DNA of 64,000 bases, taken from positions 133,124,831 through 133,188,830 of the forward strand of contig JAIOJX010000002.1 of the NCBI GenBank assembly GCA_022376925.1, in the 5' to 3' direction. Positions 1 to 10,161 of this stretch are shown one piece after another. Each line of letters begins with the position of its first letter. Positions within the stretch are counted from its first letter, which is position 1. The notes under the pieces were generated by a model that worked only from the letters and a program-made list of their open reading frames with translations, was not told the origin of the DNA and did not search any database. Source of the stretch: Tragulus kanchil (taxonomy: Eukaryota > Chordata > Mammalia > Artiodactyla > Tragulidae). Position numbers and translations under genes: made by a program.

Positions 1-539
1 AGCTACACTAAGCAGGAGATTTTATCCTAAAGGCAGCGTAAGTCCCTGAAGGATATATCTCAGCAGACTTGACTCAAAATCCATCAAGGGAGATTCTGAA
101 CACCCCCAACCCCCAGTGTAGCCTCCAGAACCTTTTCTACCTCCACAGTCCCCAGAAAATAGCCTCGGGTCCAGCAGAGGTTGACATAGCAACTGATGAT
201 GTGACTGCTTTTACCGTGGTTTTATTTTTACCAGCTCTGGATTGTCGAGCCAGTCCTAGGTGTGTTGAGACAATTATAGGGCAACGGGCAGGGAAAAGAG
301 AATTAGAGGGTCAACCTCCTTCTGGCTGATGATTGGACACTGACAGGAGGTAATTTTGCTGGAAAGACCCCCTAATCAGTCCTTTCTGGCCTGACAATAA
401 CTGCTTATTTAATCCAGCCAAGCCAGGCTGTTATAGGAAAGCAGCCTCTTTCCTATAATCCATGAAGTATGGGATGAGAGAGGTCATACCTGGAGGTTCA
501 AATGGCACTAATGCCTCTTATCTGCATGTATACAAGGTA
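1..539. other. No gene recognised; single-copy flank
   Basis: I see no gene, RNA or recognisable repeat here. An 86-codon open frame at 69-329 has no similarity I recognise and no exon-like context. This stretch is not duplicated elsewhere in the window. Confidence 0.6.
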
Positions 540-618
540 CACACTGTATCTGAGTGTATACAGCACAGCATCAGACTGTCTGGATTCAAAGCTCCTCTTT
601 CCTACTCACTATGACTTC

Positions 619-802
619 CATGTGTCAGTTTCTCTGTTGTGTCCAACTCTTTGCAATCCCACGGACTGAGCCTGCCAGTCTCCTCTGGCCATGGAACTCT
701 CTAGGCAAGGATACCCCTTCTCCAGGGGATCTTCCTGACCCAGGGATTGAACTTAGGTCTCCTATAGAGAAGGTGAATTCTTTTCCATTTAAACCACCAT
801 GT
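619..802 (-). mobile_element. Bov-tA/Bov-A-type SINE
   Basis: On the plus strand this reads as the reverse complement of a Bov-tA element: the BovB-derived end (AACTCTTTGCAATCCC) comes first, then CCAGGGGATCTTCCTGACCC and the GATTGAACTTAGGTCTCC box B region. The TSD ATGACTTC is at 611-618 and 803-810. Second copy 1706-1889 through the duplication. Confidence 0.85.
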
Positions 803-960
803 ATGACTTCAGGCAAATTAATTACTCTTGCCTCATCTTCCTTACCTGCCATATGGTGCCTAACTCATAAGGTAGTCGTGAATCTCAAAAGAAAATTAAC
901 TATGTAAAGTGTTTAGAACAGTGTGTGGCACCTAGTAAGTAAACATTAGTTGTTCTTATC
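803..960 (+). mobile_element. MIR SINE fragment
   Basis: It follows the order of the MIR core and 3' half: a CTCATCTTCC-type segment, then GTAAAGTGTTTAGAACAGTG, GGCACCTAGTAAGTAAACATTAG. It was the insertion target of the adjacent Bov-tA. Second copy about 1890-2047. Confidence 0.7.
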
Positions 961-1174
961 ACTACTTATTTGAAATGTGCCTTCCCACAACCTCTGCCAT
1001 TCAAAACCTCCAAACATTGATACCATTCCCACCCAAGCAGGCTTCATGCAGAAAATTGACCTGTAGTTAAAAAAACACCTGTAGTCACTCCATCATAGTA
1101 AAAACAAAAAAAAGCAAAAACAAACACACACAAAAACATCTCCCTCATGGAGTCCGTTGGAATCATTACACTTT

Positions 1175-1213
1175 TTAAAAAAGTATTTATTTTTAATTGG
1201 AGGAATTACAATA
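1175..1213 (-). mobile_element. Very short 5'-truncated L1 tail insertion
   Basis: A 39-base insert, T/A-rich and resembling the reverse complement of a ruminant L1 3' terminus (TTTAATTGGAGGAATTACAA), lies between an 18-base near-perfect repeat at 1157-1174 (TTGGAATCATTACACTTT) and 1214-1231 (one mismatch). This looks like an extremely truncated retrotransposition product. Second copy 2262-2300. Confidence 0.6.
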
Positions 1214-1327
1214 TTGGAATCACTACACTTTGAAACCTGTCGAAATACAGTTTAGGGCTTACTTCAACCTAATTCATTGGTGACTCCCTAGTACTTATAA
1301 ATTTTCATTCCTAAAGAACACATGTTA

Positions 1328-1565
1328 TGCTGCAGGACAACTAGGCCTCTGAGCCACAACTACTGAGCCTGTGCTCCAGAGCCAGGAGCCTACCGAAGCC
1401 CCCTCACCTACAGCCTGTGCTCCACAACAAGAAAAACCACTGCAGTGAGAAGCTTGTGTACCCCAACAAAGAGTAGCCCCCACTCACTGCAGCTAGAGAA
1501 AGCCCACATGCAGCAATGAAGACCCAATCCAGCTAGAAATAAATAATTTTAAAAAAGAAAAGGGG
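1328..1565 (+). mobile_element. CHR-type tRNA-derived SINE, 5'-truncated
   Basis: The body has the typical series of CCACAACTACTGAGCCTG, CTCCACAACAAG, GAAGCTTGTG and AGAGTAGCCCCCACTCACTG segments, ending in AAATAAATAA and an A-rich tail. The tRNA-like head is missing. The TSD CACATGTTA is at 1319-1327 and 1566-1574. Second copy from 2415. Confidence 0.85.
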
Positions 1566-2696
1566 CACATGTTAGACCTGTGGGGATTTCCCACAATTGT
1601 CTTAGAATTTAAGCTTTCAAAGAACCCACACTGTATCTGAGTGTATACAGCACAGCATCAGACTGTCTGGATTCAAAGCTCCTCTTTCCTACTCACTATG
1701 ACTTCCATGTGTCAGTTTCTCTGTTGTGTCCAACTCTTTGCAATCCCACGGACTGAGCCTGCCAGTCTCCTCTGGCCATGGAACTCTCTAGGCAAGGATA
1801 CCCCTTCTCCAGGGGATCTTCCTGACCCAGGGATTGAACTTAGGTCTCCTATAGAGAAGGTGAATTCTTTTCCATTTAAACCACCATGTATGACTTCAGG
1901 CAAATTAATTACTCTTGCCTCATCTTCCTTACCTGCCATATGGTGCCTAACTCATAAGGTAGTCGTGAATCTCAAAAGAAAATTAACTATGTAAAGTGTT
2001 TAGAACAGTGTGTGGCACCTAGTAAGTAAACATTAGTTGTTCTTATCACTACTTATTTGAAATGTGCCTTCCCACAACCTCTGCCATTCAAAACCTCCAA
2101 ACATTGATACCATTCCCACCCAAGCAGGCTTCATGCAGAAAATTGACCTGTAGTTAAAAAAACACCTGTAGTCACTCCATCATAGTAAAAACAAAAAAAA
2201 GCAAAAACAAACACACACAAAAACATCTCCCTCATGGAGTCCGTTGGAATCATTACACTTTTTAAAAAAGTATTTATTTTTAATTGGAGGAATTACAATA
2301 TTGGAATCACTACACTTTGAAACCTGTCGAAATACAGTTTAGGGCTTACTTCAACCTAATTCATTGGTGACTCCCTAGTACTTATAAATTTTCATTCCTA
2401 AAGAACACATGTTATGCTGCAGGACAACTAGGCCTCTGAGCCACAACTACTGAGCCTGTGCTCCAGAGCCAGGAGCCTACCGAAGCCCCCTCACCTACAG
2501 CCTGTGCTCCACAACAAGAAAAACCACTGCAGTGAGAAGCTTGTGTACCCCAACAAAGAGTAGCCCCCACTCACTGCAGCTAGAGAAAGCCCACATGCAG
2601 CAATGAAGACCCAATCCAGCTAGAAATAAATAATTTTAAAAAAAGAAAAAGGGGGCACATGTTAGACCTGTGGGGATTTCCCACAATTGTCTTAGA

Positions 2697-2830
2697 GCTC
2701 CAGGGTCTTTGAACTGAGGCGGTCCCAGCCAACCCACAGACCGTGAGAAATAATGAATCATTATTTTTTTAAGTCACTAAAATTTGAGATACTTGTTACT
2801 CTGGAATAGATAAGATACAAATTTCCTCAT
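2697..2830 (+). mobile_element. MaLR-type LTR 3' end (low-resolution)
   Basis: CCGTGAGAAATAATGAATCA followed by TTTTTTTAAGTCACTAAAAT and GGAATAGATAAGATAC matches the 3' end of mammalian MLT1/MST-type LTRs as I recall them. Only the terminal portion is present. Confidence 0.45.
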
Positions 2831-2940
2831 CACAAGCCCAGAGATTCTGTGGGGTAGGGTTTGGGTAGCTACGGATAACTTATGTTCCCAGGCAATTCTC
2901 ATTTACACGGTTTTCATCCGCTATCCCCTTTCCTGAGGAT

Positions 2941-3010
2941 AAGAATCACCTGGAGATTGCTAGGCCCCAACGCAGACCTTCTGAATCAGGTAGTCCAGGC
3001 AAGAGCCAGG
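2941..3010. mobile_element. MER5-like DNA transposon fragment
   Basis: AAGAATCACCTGGAGATTGC followed by GGCCCCAACGCAGACC and CTGAATCAGG follows MER5 (hAT-Charlie) order. It is short and degraded. Confidence 0.4.
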
Positions 3011-3117
3011 AATTGACGGATGGGATATACAAATGGAGAATAGCCAGGCTATATATTAAAATAGAACTCTGACCCATTTTCTTCAGCATCCAGCCCAGGA
3101 AACTGAACAATAAATCC

Positions 3118-3405
3118 TGTAGCCTTAGCCCCAAAGGACCAGTCCTTACGGCCAACCAAAGAAAGCCAAATATGCTCCCCTAACCAATCACAGAATGGCC
3201 TGCCTCTAGTTAGCCCCGCCCCTGGCTTTTTCAAGCCAATCAGGGCATACTTGATGCCTTCCCTTTTTTCCACTGTAAAGCTTTCCTTCTCCTCTACCTG
3301 CCGTTGAGTCCCTGCCAAAACTCTAGTAAGTGACTGACTCTTTCCCTAGAGCACGCTCTAAATAAATAGCCTTTGCCTGTTCTCATTTGTGTGCTCTTCA
3401 TTTAT
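3118..3405 (+). mobile_element. LTR-like segment
   Basis: Two CCAAT motifs (about 3184-3188 and 3236-3240) surround a GC box (CCCCGCCCC near 3215). Further on is AATAAA (about 3360-3365) followed by CCTTTGCCTGTTCTC, the arrangement of a class I retroviral LTR U3-R. No TSD is apparent and the ends are approximate. No internal retroviral sequence is next to it. Confidence 0.45.
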
Positions 3406-3499
3406 TTCCACAGAATGTATATATTTAATAAGAAAAAGGGATGCTTACTGTCAAGGTTGGAAAACACCATCCTAGACCCTTCCTGCTCACAGATTGGTC

Positions 3500-3975
3500 C
3501 CCAGAGAAGCAGCAGCAGCAGCACCTGGGAGTTTCTTTAAAATGCATAATCTCGATTCCAGCCCCCAGACCTGATTCAGAATCCGCATTTTTAACAAGAT
3601 CCCAGAGGTGACCCTCCAGCACATTAAAGTGTGAAAAGCATTGACCAGGAGCATTGATCCAAGTTTGGTGGGTCACAGCCCTAGGCGCATGTTAGAATCC
3701 TCTGGGGGCTGTTGAAAGACCAAAGCCTCCCTGCTCTGAACGTCTGATTTAATTGGCCCTGGGCAGAGCTTGGCCTAAAAGCTCCCCAGCTGATTCTCAC
3801 ATGCAGCCAGTGCTAAGAACCACTGATCCAGATCAATGCTCTCACTTTGGTGTGTGTTGGGACCATCTGGAGGGCTCCCCAGGTGCACAGCGGTCCAGGC
3901 CTGACCTAGGCTTAAGACAGCCCTGACCTGGTAAGAATTACCAAGCTCCCAGATGATCCAGAAACTGACCATAGA
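3500..3975. mobile_element. Cluster of MER5-type hAT-Charlie remnants
   Basis: At 3515-3650, CACCTGGGAGTTTCTTTAAA then CAGACCTGATTCAGAATC and GTGTGAAAAGCATTGACC. At 3672-3828, GTTAGAATCCTCTGGGGGCT through AGCTCCCCAGCTGATTCTCA to GTGCTAAGAACCACTG, close to a whole MER5A. A more diverged similar stretch runs 3835-3975. The (CAG)5 run near 3516-3530 is part of the first. Confidence 0.6.
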
Positions 3976-4170
3976 ACTACAGGACTAGGACCCCGGCTAA
4001 CAGGGAGAGGAGCCACATAGAAACCTCTCCTATTTCTTCTCCCTCAGTTTTACTTGGCCAGCACTATGGCTCTTAAAGCTCAAGGAATAAGAGAACCTCA
4101 GAACTGTTGGAATGACAGGCATCTTCAAGCTCAGTGAACGAGGGGCTGTCGGCCAAATCCAGTTCATGAT

Positions 4171-4186
4171 GTGTGTGTGTGTGTGT
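4171..4186. repeat. (GT)8 microsatellite
   Basis: Eight uninterrupted GT dinucleotides, followed by T and A-rich sequence. Confidence 0.9.
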
Positions 4187-4189
4187 TTT

Positions 4190-4693
4190 AATCCGCACAG
4201 TCTTATTTTAAACTGAATCCATTGCCAACATTTTTAAAGGAGATTTTACATAAAAATGTAAACGTCTAGATTTCTCTATTCTCCTGGAAAACCAAGGCAT
4301 CTTGCAACAATCAACCCACATTCCTGCATCACAGTTTGCTAGAACTTCCCCTTAAATGGGGCCTGTGTCCACCTGTTTCCCACACTCCCTGCCTGAGGCA
4401 GGTCATTCATTTTTGTAACCTGCCTGGCCCTGCAAAGCCCTTGAGTTTGGAATCTTTATATGGAGGGAGTCCAACCCTTTCTTTTGTAGATGAGGAAGCC
4501 AAGCCCCATCCCACAGTGGGTCGTGTCCCTGAGTCACAGCCGGGAGTGGGATGTGAGGTTGAAATTTTGACTGTGCTCTACTTGTGGGAGGTGGGGGATT
4601 CTGCCTTCCTGAGACCCGACCCCTGCCACCACTCAGTTCCCACTCAAAACTTGAAGTATAGGCTACCTCTTCTCTTGGTCATGGGGCCGTCAG
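4190..4693. other. No gene recognised
   Basis: No gene or well-preserved repeat. GTAGATGAGGAAGCCAAGCC near 4486 suggests a degraded minus-strand MIR. A 134-codon open frame at 4336-4740 has no recognised domain and runs into the next SINE, so I do not call it a gene. Confidence 0.5.
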
Positions 4694-4703
4694 CTACTCA
4701 GAA

Positions 4704-4891
4704 AAGTGAATGTCGCTCAGTTTTGTACAACTCTTTGTGACCCATGGATGAGCCATGGAATTCCCAGGCAAGAAGACTAGAGTGTGTCGCCCTTCCCTTC
4801 TCCAGGGGATCTTCCCAACCCAAGAATCAAACCAGGGTCTCCTGCCTTGCAGGCAAATTCTTAACCTGCTGAGCTACAAGGGAAGCCTCAC
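4704..4891 (-). mobile_element. Bov-tA-type SINE
   Basis: Reverse complement of a Bov-tA: TCGCTCAGTTTTGTACAACT at the BovB-derived end, TTCTCCAGGGGATCTTCCCA in the middle, and the tRNA-like head ending in CTACAAGGGAAGCC. The TSD CTACTCAGAA is perfect at 4694-4703 and 4892-4901. Confidence 0.93.
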
Positions 4892-4904
4892 CTACTCAGA
4901 AGCA

Positions 4905-5235
4905 CACAGCAATTATCCTCTCTGAGCCCCAGCAAACTCTACACAATGAGGGCAATAATGGGGTCTGATCTGTAGCGCTGTTTGAGGATACCAACTAAAT
5001 GGTGTTTGTAAAACGCTCCCCGACCCGGACCTAAGAAGAGCTCCCTAGGGAGTACTAAATACTATTGACATTTCCCAGCGTTCGCGCTCACGGGAGAGCA
5101 TGGTCTTCAAACTTGTTAAGCCTCAGTGTTTTTCATGCTTAAAAAAGAGATAATAATAGCACTTACCTCAAAGCTGTCTGAAGTTTAAATGAGATAATGC
5201 GCGTAATGTGCTTACCTGTCAGGGTGCCTAGCTCC
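4905..5235 (+). mobile_element. MIR SINE fragments (two)
   Basis: About 4910-5025: AGGGCAATAATGGGGTCTG then TTTGAGGATACCAACTAAAT and GTTTGTAAAACGCTCC. About 5105-5235: GTTAAGCCTCAGTG, AGATAATAATAGCACTTACC, TTTAAATGAGATAATGCG. Both follow MIR 3'-half order on the plus strand. The second recurs at about 6230-6357. Confidence 0.6.
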
Positions 5236-5371
5236 CAATGATCACCTCTGGTTTTGACTTTTTGAAGCACGGTCTCCACCTGGTGGTTTAAGACAGCGAC
5301 TGCAGGCTCTGCAGGACATAAGAGAACAGAATGGCAAAAATAATGGCCCCACAGGTGGATGGCACTTTTCC

Positions 5372-5640
5372 CTTGTAGTTCAGCTGGTAAAGAATCTGCC
5401 TGCAAAGCAGGAGTCTCCGGTTCAATGCCTGGGTTGGGAAGATCCCCTAGAGAAGGGATAGGCAACTCACTCCAGTGAGTGAGGCAACTCACTCCGGGAG
5501 TCCTGGGTGCGATCCCTGGGTTGGGAAGATCCCCTGGAGGAGGGAAAGGCTACCTACTTCAATATTCTTGCCTAGAGAATTCCACGGCTCGTCCATGGGG
5601 TCCAAAGAGTTGAACACGACTAAGCGACTTCCACTCAGTC
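5372..5640 (+). mobile_element. Two Bov-tA-type SINE units, second 5'-truncated
   Basis: The first unit starts with the tRNA-like head TTGTAGTTCAGCTGGTAAAG and box B GGTTCAATGCC, then GGGAAGATCCCCTAGAGAAG. It is followed directly by a second unit (GGTGCGATCCCTGGGTTGGG through GTTGAACACGACTAAGCGAC). Either two insertions or a replication slip. They recur at about 6494-6764. Confidence 0.8.
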
Positions 5641-6114
5641 ACGGTGCATAGAAACGGCAGGCTGAACAGTGGAAGTGAATTCGGAAAGGGTTTGGCCACC
5701 CAGTGAGCTTAGGAATTGTTCCCAGGTCTATTCCCAGACTCCCTCTGCCGTTACACTCCACTCCCCATGAGGACCTTGGCTTTTCAGCTTGTTTGGTGAG
5801 TCTCCTCTTAATGTTGGCCAGCTGGACTCCGGCCCCTGATTTGGTTCATGGTTATTCAATGGGCTGCTTGAGCCTTAGCTTGGTTAATGTGTCCTGGTCT
5901 CAACTATTTAGTCCTTGGATGCTGTGCATGGTTGGACCTTAATTTGGCTCTGTGCCGGCCTCATGGCTAACACCAGCTGCGGATACGAGTTGCATGGAAA
6001 TATCATGGGCTACAGGGGCCCCATTCCCTCCAACAGAAGACCTAGAAACTGACCCTGCCCTGCCCAAAAGAAACCCAAAATACAGCAGGGCAGCATCATC
6101 TACTTACCCCTATC
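5641..6114. other. No gene recognised
   Basis: No recognised repeat or gene. A 79-codon open frame (5703-5942; repeated 6827-7066) has no recognised similarity. Confidence 0.5.
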
Positions 6115-7250
6115 AAATAGGGCTTTAACAGTATTTTTTTTTTAATTTTGGCCTCTTTTTTATTGAATTTTTAAATTTATTCCCTTACGGCCCTGGTTTT
6201 TCATGACTTAGCTCACGGGAGAGCATGGTCTTCAAACTTGTTAAGCCTCAGTGTTTCATGCTTAAAAAGAGATAATAATAGCACTTACCTCAAAGCTGTC
6301 TGAAGTTTAAATGAGATAATGCGCGTAATGTGCTTACCTGTCAGGGTGCCTAGCTCCCAATGATCACCTCTGGTTTTGACTTTTTGAAGCACGGTCTCCA
6401 CCTGGTGGTTTAAGACAGCGACTGCAGGCTCTGCAGGACATAAGAGAACAGAATGGCAAAAATAATGGCCCCACAGGTGGATGGCACTTTTCCCTTGTAG
6501 TTCAGCTGGTAAAGAATCTGCCTGCAAAGCAGGAGTCTCCGGTTCAATGCCTGGGTTGGGAAGATCCCCTAGAGAAGGGATAGGCAACTCACTCCAGTGA
6601 GTGAGGCAACTCACTCCGCGGGAGTCCTGGGTGCGATCCCTGGGTTGGGAAGATCCCCTGGAGGAGGGAAAGGCTACCTACTTCAATATTCTTGCCTAGA
6701 GAATTCCACGGCTCGTCCATGGGGTCCAAAGAGTTGAACACGACTAAGCGACTTCCACTCAGTCACGGTGCATAGAAACGGCAGGCTGAACAGTGGAAGT
6801 GAATTCGGAAAGGGTTTGGCCACCCAGTGAGCTTAGGAATTGTTCCCAGGTCTATTCCCAGACTCCCTCTGCCGTTACACTCCACTCCCCATGAGGACCT
6901 TGGCTTTTCAGCTTGTTTGGTGAGTCTCCTCTTAATGTTGGCCAGCTGGACTCCGGCCCCTGATTTGGTTCATGGTTATTCAATGGGCTGCTTGAGCCTT
7001 AGCTTGGTTAATGTGTCCTGGTCTCAACTATTTAGTCCTTGGATGCTGTGCATGGTTGGACCTTAATTTGGCTCTGTGCCGGCCTCATGGCTAACACCAG
7101 CTGCGGATACGAGTTGCATGGAAATATCATGGGCTACAGGGGCCCCATTCCCTCCAACAGAAGACCTAGAAACTGACCCTGCCCTGCCCAAAAGAAACCC
7201 AAAATACAGCAGGGCAGCATCATCTACTTACCCCTATCAAATAGGGCTTT

Positions 7251-7533
7251 AACAGTATTTTTTTTTTAATTTTGGCCTCTTTTTTATTGATTTTTAAATT
7301 TATTTATTTTTCATCCATCTTTATTCTTTGGCCTGTGTGGGCCTCCCATTACAGTGGCCTCTCTCCTTGCAGAGCACTGGCTCTGGGCGCATGTGCTCCA
7401 GAGCACTGGCTCGTAATTGGACGCACCGGCCCAGCCACTCTACAGCATGTGGGATCTTCTGAGGCTAGGGATCAAATCAGTGCCCCTTGCACTGCAAATC
7501 GGACTCTACCCACTGAACCACCAGGCAAGCCCT
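7251..7533 (-). mobile_element. tRNA-derived SINE, 'GCGCATG' family
   Basis: Read on the minus strand, the head has a box A-like TGGTTCAGTGG. The body has the family-specific CAGAGCCAGTGCTCTGCAAG and GGCCACTGTAATGGGAGGCC segments and an AT-rich tail. The TSD AAATAGGGCTTT is perfect at 7239-7250 and 7534-7545. The upstream copy is cut off by the duplication junction at about 6180. Confidence 0.9.
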
Positions 7534-7545
7534 AAATAGGGCTTT

Positions 7546-7860
7546 TAATTGGTCTATAGAAGTGTCCTTTATGGCCTCTAGAAATGTACCTTGAGATCCT
7601 TTCTCTGCCACTGTCCTCACCTAGCTTCTCACTCCTTCCCAAGCAGGAGCAAGATACTCCTTTCTCAGGGAGAAGGAGAGCTGCAAGGATTAGTTAAGTT
7701 TAAGGATGTCTTATTCTTTCCACCTTTCCAGTAATAGGCAGGCAAAGGCATGTCTGGTCCATGGGCCCTCTCTCCGCTCTCTCTTGGGTTCCATTAGTAG
7801 GACAGACAGATGAGACTGTGGCCTCATGAGTGAGCATTACTCAAGGAGACAAAGACTGAA
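7546..7860. other. No feature recognised
   Basis: Single-copy sequence. No gene or repeat recognised. Confidence 0.5.
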
Positions 7861-7904
7861 GTTTCATTCTTTTTCTTTTAAACAAATATTTAATGAGCAC
7901 TTAA

Positions 7905-8028
7905 ATTTAAACAAACATTTATTTATGCGCCAGGCACTGTTCTAGATAGAGAAAATATAGCTAAGAACAAAACAAACATTGATGTTCTCCTGGACCTGAA
8001 CTCCAAAGCAGAGAGATGCATAAGTAAG
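7905..8028 (+). mobile_element. Ancient LINE-like repeat fragment
   Basis: GCGCCAGGCACTGTTCTAGA then AGCTAAGAACAAAACAAAC and TGATGTTCTCCTGGACC follow a very common ancient mammalian repeat (L2-like). The subfamily cannot be given without a search. Confidence 0.45.
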
Positions 8029-8240
8029 TAAAACACAGTGGCTCAGATGGTAAAGAATCCACCTGCAAAGTGGGAGACCTGGGTTCAATCCCTAGGCTAC
8101 GAAGATCCCCTGGAGAAGGGCATGGTAACCCACTTCAGTATTCTTGCCTGGAGAATCCCCCTGGACAGAGGAGTCTGGTAGGCTGCAGTCATTGGGATTG
8201 CAAAGAGTTGGACACAACTGAGTGACTAAGCGCACAGGAC
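8029..8240 (+). mobile_element. Bov-tA-type SINE
   Basis: Head AGTGGCTCAGATGGTAAAGA, box B GGGTTCAATCCC, GAAGATCCCCTGGAGAAGGG, CTTGCCTGGAGAATCC and the BovB-derived end AAAGAGTTGGACACAACTG. Confidence 0.9.
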
Positions 8241-8321
8241 CCAGTGATAAGTAGTAAGGGAAAAAATAAGTCAGAGGGATGAGAAGGTGGCATTTGGATG
8301 AAGACCCAAAGGTGGGGAGAA

Positions 8322-8522
8322 CACAGTGGCTCAGATGGTAAGGAATCTGCCTGTAATGTGGGAGGCCCAGGTTTGATCCCTGGGTCAGGAAGATCCCCTG
8401 AAGGAGGACATGGTAACCCACTTCAGTGTTCTTGCCTGAAAAATCCCATGGACAGAGGAGTCTGGTGGGCTACAGCCCATGGGGTCACAAAGAGTGGGAC
8501 ACAGCCAAGCAACTTACACTTT
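8322..8522 (+). mobile_element. Bov-tA-type SINE
   Basis: Second element in the same orientation 82 bases after the previous one: GTGGCTCAGATGGTAAGGAA, GGTTTGATCCCTGGGTCAGG, TCCCATGGACAGAGGAGTC and GGGTCACAAAGAGTGGGACA. The long open frames over 8298-8876 run through it and are not genes. Confidence 0.9.
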
Positions 8523-8544
8523 TCTTTTGGGGAGGGATCAAACC

Positions 8545-8905
8545 TTGTGGATATCTGGGAGAGGAACATTCCAGATGGAAGAAAGGGCAAGTGCAGAGCC
8601 CTGGAGTGGGGCTGTGTGTGTTCCCGGAGCTACAATGAGGCCAGCGTGGCATCTGAGCCAGGGGAGAAGAGCCAGGGACAAGGTCCAAGAGGTACTGGGA
8701 GGGCCAGAAGGAGAGGGTCTTGGGAGCCCTTGGGGAGTTTTGAGCAGATGAGTGACCATTTTAAATTATGCTTAACAGGGTCGCTCTGGCAGCCATGTGG
8801 AGAATGGACTGAGTGGGGACAACTACAGGAGATGGTGGTGGCTTGGACCAGGGGCTGCAGTAGAGTACGTAAGTAGGTAAGAAGTGGTGGGAATCCAAAC
8901 ATGAC
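8545..8905 (+). mobile_element. Ancient LINE-like repeat, unassigned family
   Basis: GAACATTCCAGATGGAAGAA, AGTGCAGAGCCCTGGAG, TTTTGAGCAGATGAGTGACC, ATGGTGGTGGCTTGGACCAG. These phrases occur in the same order in an abundant old mammalian interspersed repeat. Related stretches occur near 21060-21480, 33710-34640 and 44625-45250. Confidence 0.4.
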
Positions 8906-9103
8906 TCCATCTGGTGACCAGTCTTACAGAGGAGTTAATGCATCTCCATGGGGCACCTGCCACAGGTGAGATGGATTCCACAGTCTCTCATGTTCTATCC
9001 ATCTCACCTGACAGAGTGTGAAAGCTCTGTGGTCAGGAACCAGGTCCAGCTTTTTCAGTCTGTGTCTCAGTGCTTGGCATGGTGCCAGACACTGTGTGGG
9101 TAT

Positions 9104-9140
9104 TTGGATGGATGGATGGATAGATGGATAGACAGATAAA
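9104..9140. repeat. (GGAT/AGAT)n microsatellite
   Basis: Tetranucleotide run with four GGAT/GATG-phase units followed by AGAT and GACAGATA variants. Confidence 0.85.
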
Positions 9141-10140
9141 TGATAAGATGGGAAGTTTTGTTTCCCCAATTTCCCCTTGTTCCAACAACAGTGTTGTGAC
9201 TGGTCGATATGTGAAAATCTCAAGGAGCTGAAAACCCAACAAAAGATATTCCAGAGATGCCCCCAACTAAAAAAAGTTATGGACACATCTGAAGCCCCAA
9301 GGAAACTCATCAGATGCCTGGGGGGAAACCAGAATTAGAGACTCTGTAGTTATCTCGACTGAGCTGAGAGAGATTCTAAACACTGGACTTTGGACACTGC
9401 ATGGAATTTGCAGTATGGGGGACATCTACTGACCTAGGGCAGGGTGTGAGGTTCTTTTCATGAGCACTTTTTACATGACCCCGCACGAAGAGGGCTCTAG
9501 GGACCATGCATGCCCCATGTCGTACATATTCCCAAGAAAACCGTCCTGAAGGAGCCACTGTCTGGGTGACATTGGGGGAAGGTTGCAATCATATGGATGT
9601 TGAATCCAAATGCTTCTCCAAGGACCGGCTACACCAGGAAGAAACCTTTTTGTTGTTAAATATTCAGGCTCTCGGGGCCCCCCAGCTCTCTCCAGACTGC
9701 CCTCCCAGCTGTACCCAACTTGTAGCCACAGGAAGTCTGGAGACAGAAAGTTTAAAATAAAACCCACTTTGATAATCTCAGCAAACTGTGTCTCAAGAAT
9801 GGTTAGTCATGCATCCCAGCCTGGATTCAGTCTGGCCACAAAAGCTTCTTCTCTTCCACATGGTCATTAGCAACCCTGAAATCAATACATAGTCCATGCC
9901 AGCCCCAAGAAATGCAAAAACATCACAACCACAGCTGGGTTAAGCTACTGTGGTGTTTGGGGAGCTCGCTAAGGGAGAAAACTGCAGTCTGATGACTGTG
10001 TATTTTCCCATTTTCCTTATAAAGACATCACATAGCAGGTAAGTACATAAGTCTGTGAGTGTCTTCAGTCTCTCTGTCTCTATTCTTCTCTCTCACACAC
10101 ACATACACAAACAAAACGTTCTGGATTTTTTTTTTTTTTT
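9141..10140. other. No gene recognised; CA-rich and T17 runs at end
   Basis: No gene recognised in this 1-kb single-copy stretch. An interrupted CA-rich run lies near 10091-10112 and a long T run at about 10127-10143, next to the start of duplication 3. Confidence 0.5.
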
Positions 10141-10161
10141 TTTGGCCTTTATAAATAGCAC

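Larger units (their letters stand above)
540..2696 (+). repeat. Direct duplication 1, unit about 1087 bases
   Basis: Copy 1 is 540-1606 and copy 2 is 1627-2696, with a 20-base spacer at 1607-1626 matching neither flank of the unit. The only differences I see are longer A and G runs near 2640 in copy 2 (three extra bases). All repeats listed inside copy 1 recur 1087 bases downstream. Likely an unmerged contig overlap. Confidence 0.95.
5086..7304 (+). repeat. Direct duplication 2, unit about 1124 bases
   Basis: Copy 1 is 5086-6180 and copy 2 is 6211-7304, with about 30 unmatched bases at the junction. Differences are shorter T and A runs near 6253-6268 (3 bases) and a 2-base CG insertion near 6618. 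Copy 1 stops inside a SINE that copy 2 carries complete. Confidence 0.95.

Noticed and set aside
554..1994. Identical 117-codon frames at 554-907 and 1641-1994 as paralogous genes
   Set aside because: They run through a Bov-tA and a MIR fragment and are identical only because of duplication 1. The same applies to every other pair of identical frames in the window.
8298..8876. 192-codon plus-strand frame and its overlapping frames
   Set aside because: The frame starts in a Bov-tA SINE and continues through an old LINE-like repeat. Frames on all strands overlap here, typical of GC-rich repeats.
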